Notes under the pieces: generated by a model
What the model saw: the letters and a program-made list of their open reading frames with translations, nothing else
Told to the model about the DNA's origin: nothing
The model's database searches: none
Shown here: one piece after another, positions 42,043 to 51,120 of the stretch
Numbering within the stretch: the first letter of the stretch is position 1
Layout of the letters: each line of letters starts with the position of its first letter
Assembly (NCBI RefSeq): GCF_007164525.1
Contig: NZ_AP019791.1
Coordinates: 979,501-1,043,500, forward strand
Origin: Rubrobacter xylanophilus
GTDB taxonomy: Bacteria; Actinomycetota; Rubrobacteria; Rubrobacterales; Rubrobacteraceae
Direction of reading: 5' to 3'
Length of the DNA stretch: 64,000 nucleotides
Position numbers and translations under genes: made by a program

Positions 42043-42090
42043 CCGACTCCCTTCGTCTTTCCGCCTGCCGGAAAGTCGCATGAAATGTTT

Positions 42091-42119
42091 ATTTTAAGAG
42101 GTTGCGCAACGAACTTCAA
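42091..42119 (-). promoter_or_regulatory. Promoter of the BCCT/A-T-R/SDR unit, with a palindrome in the spacer
   Basis: Minus-strand TTGAAG (42119-42114), 17-base spacer, TAAAAT (42096-42091). The spacer holds GTTGCGCAAC (42101-42110), a perfect 10-base palindrome where a repressor could bind. It shows the unit is transcribed apart from the inositol operon upstream. Confidence 0.65.
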
Positions 42120-42144
42120 CACGCTCCGGTGCGCGGGCCGCACT

Positions 42145-42963
42145 CTAGGCGCACAGGGGCAACAGGCTCTCGTAACAGCGGCGCGCCGCCTCCTTCGCCG
42201 GAAGCCGCCACAGATCGGCGTTGAACAGCTCGATCGAGAAGTATCCCTCGTAGCCGCCCCGCTCGAGGGCGGAGATGATCTGCGGCAGGTCGATCACGCC
42301 CTCCCCGGGCAGCACCCGGTCGTAGTCCCGGTGGACGAGGTCCGCCGGCTCGTCCGGCATGTCGTCGAGGTGTACGTGCTTTATGTGGCGCACCGACTCC
42401 CGGTCGATGTCCGAGAGCTTCGTCGGCGTGACGTGGTAGTGGGCGGTGTCGAAGAGCACGCCCACCCGGGGATGGTCGGCTAGCTCTGCCACCCTCACGG
42501 CGCTCCGCAGGCTCCTCACGATCGGCGACCAGTTGAACTCGATGGCGATCTCCACCCCGGTGTCCTCCGTGGCCTCGGCGAGCTCCCTCACCGCGTCCGC
42601 CACCAGCCCCAGCGCCTCGATGGAGTTCTGCTCCGGGCCGTCGGTGCCGACGACCATCACGTGCCCCCCGAGCTCGCGGATGAGCCGCGCGTTCTCCGCG
42701 TTGGCCCGCAGGTTGGGCATGCGGGCGTCCGGCGAGCCGAAGCACATCACCTCCAGCTGCGAGCTGGCGACGACCCGGAGGCCGCGAGACTCGAAGAGCC
42801 GCCGCGTCTCCTCCACCGTGTGGCCGTCGTCGAGCCAGTCCTTCACGAGGTTCAGGTGCGGTTCTACGTTCTTGAACCCGGCGGCGGCGTAGGCGTCCAG
42901 GGCCTCCTCGAGGTTGCGGTGGGAGGTGCACTGCGAGTTGATGGCGATCTGATCCAGGCGCAT
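42145..42963 (-). CDS. IolI-like sugar isomerase (TIM barrel)
   Basis: 272 residues, xylose isomerase-like TIM barrel. It matches the layout of 2-keto-myo-inositol isomerase IolI: metal ligands in VEIAIEFNWSP (Glu), VGVLFDTAHYHV (Asp), HIKHVHLDDMPD (His) and EGYFSIELFN (Glu), plus RVLPGEGVIDLPQII. IolI interconverts ketoinositols, which lets D-chiro-inositol enter the main pathway. It is the last gene of the inositol operon, 101 bases after iolA. Confidence 0.83.
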   Translation of the reverse strand: MRLDQIAINSQCTSHRNLEEALDAYAAAGFKNVEPHLNLVKDWLDDGHTVEETRRLFESRGLRVVASSQLEVMCFGSPDARMPNLRANAENARLIRELGGHVMVVGTDGPEQNSIEALGLVADAVRELAEATEDTGVEIAIEFNWSPIVRSLRSAVRVAELADHPRVGVLFDTAHYHVTPTKLSDIDRESVRHIKHVHLDDMPDEPADLVHRDYDRVLPGEGVIDLPQIISALERGGYEGYFSIELFNADLWRLPAKEAARRCYESLLPLCA

Positions 42964-43064
42964 GCTCGCTCCTCTGCTCCTGCGGGACGAACCCGCCCCG
43001 GCCGGGCCGCCGGCACCCGGATGCCTGCGGCCCGGTCTCCGGCAGTTTCCGTCTTGCGGCGCCT

Positions 43065-44582
43065 CTAGGCGCCGGCCTCCTCGGGGTAGGCGACCGAAGG
43101 CCCCACGTCGTCCGGGTCAGAGTAGAAGCGCACTATCTCCACCTTGTTCTCGGTGAAGAAGCGCACCCCGTCCTTGCCGGTGGCGTGCAGATCGCCGTAG
43201 AAAGAGTTTTTTATGCCGTTGAAGGGGAAGAACGCCATCGGTGCGGCTACTCCCACGTTCACCCCCAGCATCCCGGCCTCGATGCGCTCGCGCCAGTGCC
43301 TTATGGCTGCCCCGCTCTCGGTGTAGATCGAACAGGCGTTGCCAAACGGCGAGGCGTTGGTGAACTCTATGGCCTCATCGAGCGTTCTCACCCTCACGAC
43401 GGAGAGGACGGGCCCGAAGATCTCCTCTCTAGCCACCCGCATCTCGCCCGTGACCCTGTCCAGGATGGTGGGACCGAAGAAGAAGCCCCCTTCGACGGGC
43501 GGCTTCCTGCCGTCGAGGACCACCTCCGCCCCCTCCTCTTCGGCCAGATCCACGTAGGAGCGCACCCTCTCCCTGTGGGAGTCGCGGATGAGGGGGGTGA
43601 GCTCCGAGCCCTCCTCGTAGCCGGGGCCCACCTTCATCGCGGAGGCCGCCTCTTTCACGGCCTCGACGAGCCTGTCCTGCTCTTCTTCCGTGCCCACCGC
43701 GACCAGCACGCTCCCGGCCAGACACCTCTCACCGGCGTTGCCGTAGGCCGAGCTTATTATGTTGGGAACGGCCTTCTCCAGCACCGCGTCGGGCATCGCG
43801 ATCATGGAGTTCTTCGCCCCGGCCAGGGCCTGCACCCGCTTGCCGTGAGCGCAGCCCAGCTCGTAGACGTGTTTCGCCACCGGCTGAGATCCCACGAACG
43901 AGACGGCCTTTATCTCCGGGTGGGAGCAGATCGCATCCACAACCTCCTTCGCCCCGTTGACGATGTTGAAGACCCCCTCGGGCAACCCCGCCTCGAAGAG
44001 CAGCTCCCCTATCCTCTGCGCCGAGAGCGGAGTCCTCTCCGAGGGCTTGAGCACGTAGGTGTTGCCCGCCCCTATGGCGATGGGAGCGGTCCACAGCGGC
44101 ACCATGAACGGGAAGTTGAAGGGCGTGATCGCCGCGACAACCCCCAAGGGGTAGCGCCAGGAGACGTTGTCTATCCCCCGGGCGACGTCCCTCACCGTCT
44201 CGCCCATCAGTAGCGTGGGCATCCCGCAGGCGAACTCCACTACCTCTATGCCGCGCCGGACCTCCCCGGCGGCATCCTTCGTGTCCTTGCCGTTCTCCAG
44301 GGTGACGAGGTCGGCGAGCTCGTCGAAGCGCTCCTCGAGGAGCATCTTGAAGCGGAAGAGCACGCGGGCACGCTCCACCACCGGCGTTGCGGCCCAGGAG
44401 GGGAAGGCCTCCTTCGCCGCCCCGACCGCCCTCTCGACGTCCTCCTCCGTGGAGAGGGGGGTCTCGGCGATGACCCTGCCGGTGGCCGGGTCGTAGACCG
44501 GCTCGGTCTCAAGCCCGTCGCGCTCCTCCCACCGGCCCCCGATGAGGTTTTTCACCTCGAAGCTCTTCTCCTGCGTCTGCAT
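43065..44582 (-). CDS. iolA: Methylmalonate-semialdehyde/malonate-semialdehyde dehydrogenase (CoA-acylating)
   Basis: 505 residues, aldehyde dehydrogenase fold of the MmsA/IolA type. Features: VAAITPFNFPFMVPLW, SFVGSQPVAKHVYELG, the catalytic Cys in NAGERCLAGSVLVAVG and the KNSFYGDLHATGKDGVRFFTE end that is typical of MmsA. It turns malonate semialdehyde (from inositol) or methylmalonate semialdehyde (from valine) into acetyl-CoA or propionyl-CoA with NAD and CoA. Position after iolB and iolD supports the inositol role. Confidence 0.93.
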   Translation of the reverse strand: MQTQEKSFEVKNLIGGRWEERDGLETEPVYDPATGRVIAETPLSTEEDVERAVGAAKEAFPSWAATPVVERARVLFRFKMLLEERFDELADLVTLENGKDTKDAAGEVRRGIEVVEFACGMPTLLMGETVRDVARGIDNVSWRYPLGVVAAITPFNFPFMVPLWTAPIAIGAGNTYVLKPSERTPLSAQRIGELLFEAGLPEGVFNIVNGAKEVVDAICSHPEIKAVSFVGSQPVAKHVYELGCAHGKRVQALAGAKNSMIAMPDAVLEKAVPNIISSAYGNAGERCLAGSVLVAVGTEEEQDRLVEAVKEAASAMKVGPGYEEGSELTPLIRDSHRERVRSYVDLAEEEGAEVVLDGRKPPVEGGFFFGPTILDRVTGEMRVAREEIFGPVLSVVRVRTLDEAIEFTNASPFGNACSIYTESGAAIRHWRERIEAGMLGVNVGVAAPMAFFPFNGIKNSFYGDLHATGKDGVRFFTENKVEIVRFYSDPDDVGPSVAYPEEAGA

Positions 44583-44607
44583 GGTTCTCTCCTTTCCCTA
44601 CGGGCTT

Positions 44608-45402
44608 CTAGAGAAGCCACTCGTGATCCGGGTCGTTCTTTATCCTCCACTCGCGCACCGGGCCGGCCATCACGTTCAGGTAGTAGAGGTCGTATCCGGG
44701 CGGCGCGGAGACCACGTGGTAGCCCCGGGGGACCAGGGCCACGTCGCCGTCACGCACGGCGAAGGTCTCGTCGAGCTCCCCGTCGGCGGTGTACACGCGC
44801 TGCAGGGCGAAGCCCTTCTCGGGGCTCACCCGGTGGTAGTAGGTCTCCTCCAGGTAGCGTTCGCGGGGCGGGTCGTCCCGGTCGTGCTTGTGCGGCGGGT
44901 AGCTCGACCAGTGCCCCTGGGGGGTGATGACCTCCACCACCAGCAGCCGCTCGGCCGGCCGGTCCTCCATGAGGATGGGGCGTATCTCCCGCTCCATGTT
45001 GCCCCTGCCCCGGGACTCCACCCGGATGTCCCCGGGCCGCACCTCGAACGGCTCGACGCCCTTCTCGGCCGGGGCGGAGCAGACCGTCAGCTCCAGCTTT
45101 CCCGCCGCCTCTATGCGGTAGTCCGTCCCGGGCGGCAGGTAGAGGGCGTGCGGGAGCCCGGCGAAGACGCTCTCGCGGCCCCCAAGCTCCCAGCGTCGCT
45201 CCCCGGCCGAGATGGTGCACCTCCCGGAGAGCGGTACCAGGCACACCTCCTCGCCGCCCGTCTCCCGCTCGACCGCCTCTCCGGACCCGAGGCGCAGCAC
45301 CTCGAAGCCCACGTACTCCCAGCCGGCGGACTCCGGCGTCACCCGGAGGACGCTGCCGTTCGCATCAGGTTCTCCGGCGCTCCTTACCAGCAGGTCGGAC
45401 AA
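44608..45402 (-). CDS. iolB: 5-deoxy-glucuronate isomerase
   Basis: 264 residues from TTG 45402 (AAGGAGG four bases before); 17 bases after the iolD stop. Double-cupin IolB family: YVGFEVLRLGSGEAVE, HWSSYPPHKHDRDDPPRE with the metal-binding histidines and Glu, YLEETYYHRVSPEKGFALQRVY, and GYHVVSAPPGYDLYYLNVMAG. It isomerises 5-deoxy-D-glucuronate to 2-deoxy-5-keto-D-gluconate. Length agrees with the Bacillus protein (about 271). Confidence 0.93.
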   Translation of the reverse strand: MSDLLVRSAGEPDANGSVLRVTPESAGWEYVGFEVLRLGSGEAVERETGGEEVCLVPLSGRCTISAGERRWELGGRESVFAGLPHALYLPPGTDYRIEAAGKLELTVCSAPAEKGVEPFEVRPGDIRVESRGRGNMEREIRPILMEDRPAERLLVVEVITPQGHWSSYPPHKHDRDDPPRERYLEETYYHRVSPEKGFALQRVYTADGELDETFAVRDGDVALVPRGYHVVSAPPGYDLYYLNVMAGPVREWRIKNDPDHEWLL

Positions 45403-45418
45403 GCCACCTCCTTCTCCT

Positions 45419-47299
45419 CTACAGGTACCACCGCTCGGCACGGCGGTTTCTCTCGTACTCCTCGCGGGCGACCCGGACGGGCTCCATCTCCGAGACCTCG
45501 GCGACCGGCACGTCCCAGAAGGACCCGTAGTCCGGCACGCCGACGTAGCGGTCCACGGGGACGTGTATCACGACCGTCCGCTCCAGGCTTCGGGCTTCGG
45601 CGAGCGCCTCCTCCAGCTCGGGGATGGTGCGGGCGCTCATCACGTGGGCTCCGTAGCCTTCGGCGTTCTTCGCCAGGTCCACCGGCAGCACCGCACCCGG
45701 GGCCTTCTCCGAGTCCAACCCCAGCGATCCACCCTTCCGGTAGCGGTAGTGGGTGCCGAAGCCGTCCGAGCCCACCGAGCGGGAGAGCGAGCCGATGGAG
45801 GCGAAGCCCGCGTTGTCCACCAGCACGATGGTGAGCTTGCAGCCCTCCTGGATGGAGGTGATGATCTCGGAGCTCATCATCAGGTAGGAGCCGTCGCCGA
45901 CCAACACGTAGACCTCGCGGGAGGGATCTGCCATCTTCACCCCGAGGCCGCCCGCTATCTCGTAGCCCATGCAGGAGTAGCCGTACTCCACGTGGTAGCC
46001 CTTGGGGTCGCGGGTGCGCCAGAGCCTGTGCAGCTCCCCCGGCATGGAGCCCGCCGCGCAGACCACCACGTCGCACGGCCCGGCGGCGGCGTTGACCGCC
46101 CCGATGACCTCGCTCTGGGCGGGGACCGGCTCGTGATGCAGGGTGTAGAGCCGCTCGACCTCCCGGTCCCACTCCCGGTTCAGGCGCTCGTTCTGCTCCC
46201 GGTACTCGCGCCCGACCTCGTAGCCCGCCAAGAGCTCTGCGAGGGCTTCGAGGGTAGCGCGGGCGTCGCCCACCAGCGCGAGCCCGGCGTGCTTGTGGGC
46301 GTCGAAGTCCGCGACGTTTATGTTGACGAAGCGGACGTCCGGGTTCTGGAAGGCGGTCTTGGAGGCGGTGGTGAAGTCCGTGTAGCGGGTGCCGACCCCG
46401 ACGACGAGGTCGGCCTCCGCGGCGACGCGGTTGGCGGCGAAGGTGCCGGTCGCGCCGACGGCCCCCAGGGAGCAGGGGTGGTCGTAGGGCAGCGAGCCCT
46501 TGCCGGCCTGGGTCTCGCCGACGGGGATGCCGGTACTCTCGACGAAACTCCGCAAAGCTTCGGTCGCCTCCGAGTAGATCACGCCGCCGCCCGCGACGAT
46601 CATGGGCCGTTCGGCCCCGCGGATCATGGCAGCCGCCCGCTCCAGCAGCTCCCGCTCGGGAAGCGGGCGCGGTATGCGCCATACCCGCTTCCGGAAGAAC
46701 TCCTCCGGATAGTCGTACGCTTCGGCCTGCACGTCCTGGGGGAAGGCCAGGGTGACGGCCCCGGTCTCCGCCTGGCTGGTGAGCACCCGCATGGCGCTCA
46801 TCGCCGCCGGGATCACCTGCTCCGGCCGTTCGATCCTGTCCCAGTAGCGGGAGACGGGCCGGAAGCAGTCGTTGACCGAGAGCTTCCCGTCGTGGGGAGC
46901 CTCGAGCTGCTGGAGGACCGGGTCAGGCCGGCGGGAGGCGAAGACATCGCCGGGCAACAGCAGGACCGGCAGGCGGTTTATCGTGGCGAGGGCCGCGCCG
47001 GTGACCATGTTCGTCGCGCCGGGGCCGATGGAGGAGGTGCAGGCCATGGTGGAGAGCCGGTTGTTGTGCCGGGCGTAGGCTGCGGCGGTGTGCACCATCG
47101 CCTGCTCGTTGCGGGCCTGGTAGTAGGTGAGCTCCTCTGAGTACTGCTGCAGCGCCTGACCCACGCCCGCAACGTTGCCGTGGCCGAAGATCCCGAAGCA
47201 GCCGCTGAAGAAGCGCCGCTCGACGCCGTCGCGCTCGGTGTGCTGGGCGGCCAGAAAGCGCACCAGCGCCTGAGCGGCCGTCAGACGCACCGTACCCAT
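45419..47299 (-). CDS. iolD: 3D-(3,5/4)-trihydroxycyclohexane-1,2-dione hydrolase
   Basis: 626 residues, thiamine diphosphate enzyme of the acetolactate-synthase superfamily. N-terminal FGIFGHGNVAGVGQALQQ is typical of IolD, followed by MACTSSIGPGATNMVTGAAL and the C-terminal ThDP/Mg site GDGSYLMMSSEIITSIQEG with NAGFASIGSLSRSVG. It opens the inositol ring product to 5-deoxyglucuronate. The ATG lies at 47299; a TGGTATGTT extended -10-like element is 35-40 bases upstream. It follows the ABC ATPase gene by 52 bases. Confidence 0.94.
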   Translation of the reverse strand: MGTVRLTAAQALVRFLAAQHTERDGVERRFFSGCFGIFGHGNVAGVGQALQQYSEELTYYQARNEQAMVHTAAAYARHNNRLSTMACTSSIGPGATNMVTGAALATINRLPVLLLPGDVFASRRPDPVLQQLEAPHDGKLSVNDCFRPVSRYWDRIERPEQVIPAAMSAMRVLTSQAETGAVTLAFPQDVQAEAYDYPEEFFRKRVWRIPRPLPERELLERAAAMIRGAERPMIVAGGGVIYSEATEALRSFVESTGIPVGETQAGKGSLPYDHPCSLGAVGATGTFAANRVAAEADLVVGVGTRYTDFTTASKTAFQNPDVRFVNINVADFDAHKHAGLALVGDARATLEALAELLAGYEVGREYREQNERLNREWDREVERLYTLHHEPVPAQSEVIGAVNAAAGPCDVVVCAAGSMPGELHRLWRTRDPKGYHVEYGYSCMGYEIAGGLGVKMADPSREVYVLVGDGSYLMMSSEIITSIQEGCKLTIVLVDNAGFASIGSLSRSVGSDGFGTHYRYRKGGSLGLDSEKAPGAVLPVDLAKNAEGYGAHVMSARTIPELEEALAEARSLERTVVIHVPVDRYVGVPDYGSFWDVPVAEVSEMEPVRVAREEYERNRRAERWYL

Positions 47300-47332
47300 C
47301 CAGGCGCCTCCTCTCCCTCACGCATCAGGTCC

Positions 47333-47341
47333 AACATACCA
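47333..47341 (-). promoter_or_regulatory. Possible internal extended -10 element before iolD
   Basis: Minus-strand TGGTATGTT in the 52-base gap between the ABC ATPase gene and iolD; no -35 box. May give extra transcription of iolDBA. Confidence 0.3.
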
Positions 47342-47351
47342 GAGGCCGGGC

Positions 47352-48146
47352 TCACTCGCCGCTCCCCGAGAGCTCGGCCTCCAGCCTCTCCAGCTCCGCC
47401 CCGCCGGCCATCAGGCGCTCCAGCTCCTGCAGACCGATCTCCTCCTTCTCGAAGGTGCCCATGCTGCGGCCGTGGTTCAGGATCGTGAACCGGTCGCCGA
47501 TGGCGTAGGCGTGGTGGACGTTGTGGCTGATGAAGACCACGGCGATCCCCTGCTCGCGCGCCCGGGCGATGTAGCGCAGCACGATGGCCGCCTGCTTCAC
47601 CCCCAGGGCGCTCGTGGGCTCGTCCAGGATCAGGACCTTCGCCCCGAAGTACACCGCGCGGGCTATCGCGACCGACTGGCGCTCGCCGCCCGAGAGGGTG
47701 GCCACCGGCTGGGCGGTGTCGCGGACCTGGATGCCGATCTTGTCCAGCTCCTCGCGCGTGATGCGGTCGGCCAGCTTCACGTCGAAGCGCCTGAAGGGGC
47801 CGGCGCCTTTGGTGGGCTCGCGCCCGAGGAAGAAGTTGCGGGAGATGCCCATCAGCGGGATCATGGCCAGATCCTGGTAGACCGTGGCGATCCCCCGGTC
47901 CATCGCGTCGCGGGGCGAGGAGAAGGAGACCTCCTCGCCCTCGACCAGCAGGGAACCCCGATCCGGGGGGTGGACGCCGGAGACTATCTTGATCAGGGTG
48001 GACTTTCCCGCCCCGTTGTCCCCGAGCAGGCACATGACCTCGCCCGCCCTCACGTCCATCGAGATGTCCTCCAGCGCGATGACCGACCCGAAGTACTTCG
48101 AGACGTTCCTCAGCTCGATCACCGGCGTTGCCGTTCTCTCCATCAC
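47352..48146 (-). CDS. Inositol/sugar ABC transporter ATP-binding protein, single domain
   Basis: 264 residues with one nucleotide-binding domain, unlike the two-domain RbsA type at 263-1822. Walker [11 protein letters not shown]-loop region VYQDLAMIP, signature [18 protein letters not shown] and Walker [13 protein letters not shown] are present. Single-domain ATPases of this kind (FrcA-like) act as a homodimer with RbsC-type permeases. It starts at ATG 48146, two bases from the permease stop. It should power uptake through the permease gene that precedes it. Confidence 0.93.
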   Translation of the reverse strand: MMERTATPVIELRNVSKYFGSVIALEDISMDVRAGEVMCLLGDNGAGKSTLIKIVSGVHPPDRGSLLVEGEEVSFSSPRDAMDRGIATVYQDLAMIPLMGISRNFFLGREPTKGAGPFRRFDVKLADRITREELDKIGIQVRDTAQPVATLSGGERQSVAIARAVYFGAKVLILDEPTSALGVKQAAIVLRYIARAREQGIAVVFISHNVHHAYAIGDRFTILNHGRSMGTFEKEEIGLQELERLMAGGAELERLEAELSGSGE

Positions 48147-48147
48147 C

Positions 48148-49170
48148 CTACCCCTTGGATGCGCGGTTGCGGATCACGTTGTTGAACAGGACGGCGACGA
48201 GCAGCATCACCCCGACGAAGACCAGAAACCAGTCGGTGTTGACCCCGGTGAAGAAGATGCCCTGCTGCACCATCCCGAAGATCAAGGCGCCGAAGACCGC
48301 ACCCACCACCGAGCCGTAGCCGCCGGTGAGGAGGACCCCGCCGATTACCGAGGCGGCTATCGCCTGAAGCTCCAAAAGCTCGCCGCGCAGCACGTCGGCC
48401 GAGCCCGCGTCCATCACCTGGATGGTAGCCAAAAGCGCAGCGGAGAGCGCGGTGCACATGAAGAGGATTATCTTCACGCGGTTCACCGGCACCCCTACGT
48501 TGCGCGCGGCGACCGGGTCCCCGCCGCTCCCGAAGATCCAGTTCCCGAACGCCGTCCGCTGGAGCACCCAGGTCCCGAGCACCGCGAGGCCGATCCACCA
48601 GAACACAGAGACCGGTATCCCGGCGACCTCGCCGGCGAAGATCGGGAAGAGGACGTCCCCCTGGGTGGCTTCGCTCAGACCCCCTATCTGGGTGCGACCC
48701 GTGATAAGGCGCGAGAACCCGATGGTGAGCCCCCTCAAGGCGAAGAGCATCGCCAGCGTCACGATGAACGAGGGCAGCCCAGTCTTTATCACCAGGTAGC
48801 CGTTGAAGAACCCCACCAGGAGCGCCACCGCGCAGGCCAGCAGCACCCCGGCGAAGAGCGGCCAGCCGTACTGGGTGACGGTGATGGCGATGATGATCCC
48901 CGCCGCCCCCACCATCGAGCCCACGGAGAGGTCGAACTCCCCGGCGATCATCAGCATCGCCACCGGCACGGCCACGATCCCGAGCTGGGCGGCGACCTGC
49001 AGGTAGCTTATGGTGCCGCCGAAGGTCAGGAACCCCTGGTCCCCCGCCGTGATCGCGAAGAACGCGAAGACCAGGATCGCCCCGGCGATCGCGGCGAGCT
49101 CCGGGCGGGTGAGTTGCCTGCGCAGGAAACCCACTTCCCTTATCCGCTCGCCCACGGTAGCTTGCGTCAT
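48148..49170 (-). CDS. Inositol/sugar ABC transporter permease (RbsC family)
   Basis: 340 residues, about ten membrane helices. The block [20 protein letters not shown] is the RbsC-family hallmark, and [21 protein letters not shown] and [19 protein letters not shown] follow the usual order. It forms the membrane channel for an inositol importer together with the ATPase at 47352 and the binding proteins at 49232 and 52198. A 13-bp hairpin separates it from the binding-protein gene upstream. Confidence 0.93.
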   Translation of the reverse strand: MTQATVGERIREVGFLRRQLTRPELAAIAGAILVFAFFAITAGDQGFLTFGGTISYLQVAAQLGIVAVPVAMLMIAGEFDLSVGSMVGAAGIIIAITVTQYGWPLFAGVLLACAVALLVGFFNGYLVIKTGLPSFIVTLAMLFALRGLTIGFSRLITGRTQIGGLSEATQGDVLFPIFAGEVAGIPVSVFWWIGLAVLGTWVLQRTAFGNWIFGSGGDPVAARNVGVPVNRVKIILFMCTALSAALLATIQVMDAGSADVLRGELLELQAIAASVIGGVLLTGGYGSVVGAVFGALIFGMVQQGIFFTGVNTDWFLVFVGVMLLVAVLFNNVIRNRASKG

Positions 49171-49192
49171 CTCGGACGAACCTCCTTTCCCC

Positions 49193-49220
49193 GGCGGAGG
49201 GGACGAGCGTCCCCTCCGCC
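49193..49220 (-). terminator. Intercistronic hairpin between binding-protein and permease genes
   Basis: 13-base arms (49193-49205 and 49208-49220) are perfectly complementary with only AG between them, so the real loop is a few bases wider. It lies 11 bases past the binding-protein stop and about 22 before the permease start. A partial terminator or RNA-stabilising element that keeps binding protein in excess is the usual reason. Confidence 0.6.
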
Positions 49221-49231
49221 CCCTGGAACGC

Positions 49232-50224
49232 TCAGCGTATACCCTGCCGGCTGAGATCGATGACCTGCTCGGCGTTCTCCTCGGTGATGAACGCCGGGCC
49301 GGTCGGGATCTCCGTGTTCACCGGCCTCACGCCGTACTGGATGTAGTTGGTAAGCAGGACGATCGGCAGATAACCCTGGAGCCACTGCTGCTGGTCGGTG
49401 GCGAAGAGCATCTCCCCCCTGCTCACCGCCCTCAGAACGCTGGGCGAGAGGTCGAAGGTGGCGAAGGTTACGTCCTCGCTCCTGCCGGACTCCTCGAGCG
49501 CCCTGAGCGCCTGATCGGCGATGCCCGGGTTCAGCGTGAGCAGGCCCTCGACGTCCGGGTTCTGCCGCAGGGCGGTCTTGATCCCGTTGCGCGCCGCGGT
49601 GGGGTCGGGCTGCACGGCGATCTGTTTGACCTGTCCGCCCAGTCCCTTCTCGAATCCCTCGCACCGCATGTCCAGGGTGATGTTCCCCTGCTCGTGGTTT
49701 ATGCACAGCGCGCTCCGCACGCCCTCCTGTGCCATGCGCTCGCCGGCGGCGACCCCGGCGTCGTACTCCGTCTGACCGACGTAGGTCAGCGCGCCGACGT
49801 CCCTCCAGTCGTTCTCACCGGCGTTTATGACCACGACCGGGATTCCGTTCTCGGTGGCCTCACGGATCTTGTCGTTGAGCGCGTCCGGGTCGGGGATGGA
49901 GACGACCATCCCGTCCGGATCGGCGGCGATGGCGGCCTCCAGGTTCCTCTGCAACTGCGGTATGTCGTAGGAGTCCAGCTCGCGGTAGTTGACGTTAACC
50001 CCCATGTCCTCGGCGGCCTGGTTAACGCCGTTCTGCACCACGCTCCAGAACGGGTCGGGCGAGGCGTGGGTCACGAACTCGATGTTGATCTCCTCCCGGG
50101 GAACGAGCCCACCACCTCCCCCCTGCTCACCCTCTCCCTCCTGCTGTCCTCCCTGCTGCCCGCATCCCGCCAGCACCACCAGCGCAACGGCGAACAGCAG
50201 CGCCAGCCTCGCAATCACCCTCAT
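49232..50224 (-). CDS. Sugar/inositol-binding lipoprotein (Sec type)
   Basis: 330 residues from ATG 50224, which overlaps the iolE-like gene's stop. The N-terminus is a lipoprotein signal (basic MRVIAR, hydrophobic core, lipobox LAGC) followed by a Gln/Gly/Glu-rich linker. The rest is a periplasmic-binding-protein type 1 fold of the RbsB/XylF kind: FWSVVQNGVNQAAEDMGV, DGMVVSIPDPDAL, GIPVVVINAG, GQTEYDAGVAAGERMA. It delivers substrate to the permease encoded next. It is clearly a paralog of the Tat-type protein at 52198 (for example GALTYVGQTEYDAGV against GALTYYGQTEYEAGV). Confidence 0.92.
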   Translation of the reverse strand: MRVIARLALLFAVALVVLAGCGQQGGQQEGEGEQGGGGGLVPREEINIEFVTHASPDPFWSVVQNGVNQAAEDMGVNVNYRELDSYDIPQLQRNLEAAIAADPDGMVVSIPDPDALNDKIREATENGIPVVVINAGENDWRDVGALTYVGQTEYDAGVAAGERMAQEGVRSALCINHEQGNITLDMRCEGFEKGLGGQVKQIAVQPDPTAARNGIKTALRQNPDVEGLLTLNPGIADQALRALEESGRSEDVTFATFDLSPSVLRAVSRGEMLFATDQQQWLQGYLPIVLLTNYIQYGVRPVNTEIPTGPAFITEENAEQVIDLSRQGIR

Positions 50225-51120
50225 CGCTCCTCCTCTCCCTCGCCGAGTGCCTTCCTCAGGAACTCTAAGCTCTTTCGCACATCGTTGACAGGTCCCCCGC
50301 CCTCTTCGGGCTCTTCCTTGACCACGGTGTCCTGCTCCAGTACGTACCATCCCGTATACTCCGCGCCTTCGAGCAACTCCAGCAGCCGCCCGACATCCAC
50401 ATCACCCTGGCCGAGGGGCCGGAACGCCCTCTCCCGGCACGCTGTCTTGAAGTCCAGCTCCCTTCTGCCGAGCCTCTCGGCCACCTCCCGGTCCACGTCC
50501 TTGAGGTGGACGTGTTTTACGCGGCCTGCGGCCTGCCCGGCGACCTCGACCGGGTCACTGCCCCCGATGACCAGGTGTCCGGTATCCAGACACAAACCCG
50601 TCTCGGAGCCCTCGAGGAAGCGCAGGAGCTGATCTCTGGTCTCGACCACGGTCCCGAAGTGGGGATGCAGGACGAGGGTCAGGCCGTAGCGGGTGCAGAT
50701 CTCCTCCACCCGTTTCAGGTTCTCGAAGAGCTCCGTCCACGCCGCCCGGTCCAGGTCGACGGTCCGCTCGAAGGCCCCCACGCCCGGGATGGCGGCCAGA
50801 ACCAGCGTGTCCGCCCCGGCCGTGGAGAAGAAAGCCGCCCTGCGCTCCACGAGGTCCAGCCCCTCCTGCCTCGCGGCCGGATCGTGCAGCACCGCGGGGA
50901 CGAACCCCCCGACGAGGCGCAGGCCATGTTCGTCCAGCTTCGCTCTGACCCCGGCGGGGTCGTCCGGCAAGAAGCCCTCCGGGCCAGCCTCCATCGCCGT
51001 GAGCCCCAGCGAAGCGGCCTCCCGCAGCAGCCGGTCGGCGGGCATCTGGTAGCCCCACTCCGGGATCTCGATGACACCCCAGGAGATCGGAGCGCCCGCT
51101 ATCCGCTCCCGCACGCTCAC
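50221..51120 (-). CDS. iolE: 2-keto-myo-inositol dehydratase-like (IolE) TIM barrel
   Basis: 299 residues from GTG 51120 (GTGA overlap with the dehydrogenase gene before it). The APISWGVIEIPEWGYQ start is the IolE hallmark. Metal ligands appear in LTLVLHPHFGTVVET, TGLCLDTGHLVIGG, VKHVHLKDVDRE and GWYVLEQDTVVKEE, and ACRERAFRPLGQGDVD is typical of IolE. It dehydrates 2-keto-myo-inositol to the trihydroxycyclohexanedione that IolD opens. It is coupled to the preceding inositol dehydrogenase gene. Confidence 0.9.
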   Translation of the reverse strand: MSVRERIAGAPISWGVIEIPEWGYQMPADRLLREAASLGLTAMEAGPEGFLPDDPAGVRAKLDEHGLRLVGGFVPAVLHDPAARQEGLDLVERRAAFFSTAGADTLVLAAIPGVGAFERTVDLDRAAWTELFENLKRVEEICTRYGLTLVLHPHFGTVVETRDQLLRFLEGSETGLCLDTGHLVIGGSDPVEVAGQAAGRVKHVHLKDVDREVAERLGRRELDFKTACRERAFRPLGQGDVDVGRLLELLEGAEYTGWYVLEQDTVVKEEPEEGGGPVNDVRKSLEFLRKALGEGEEER

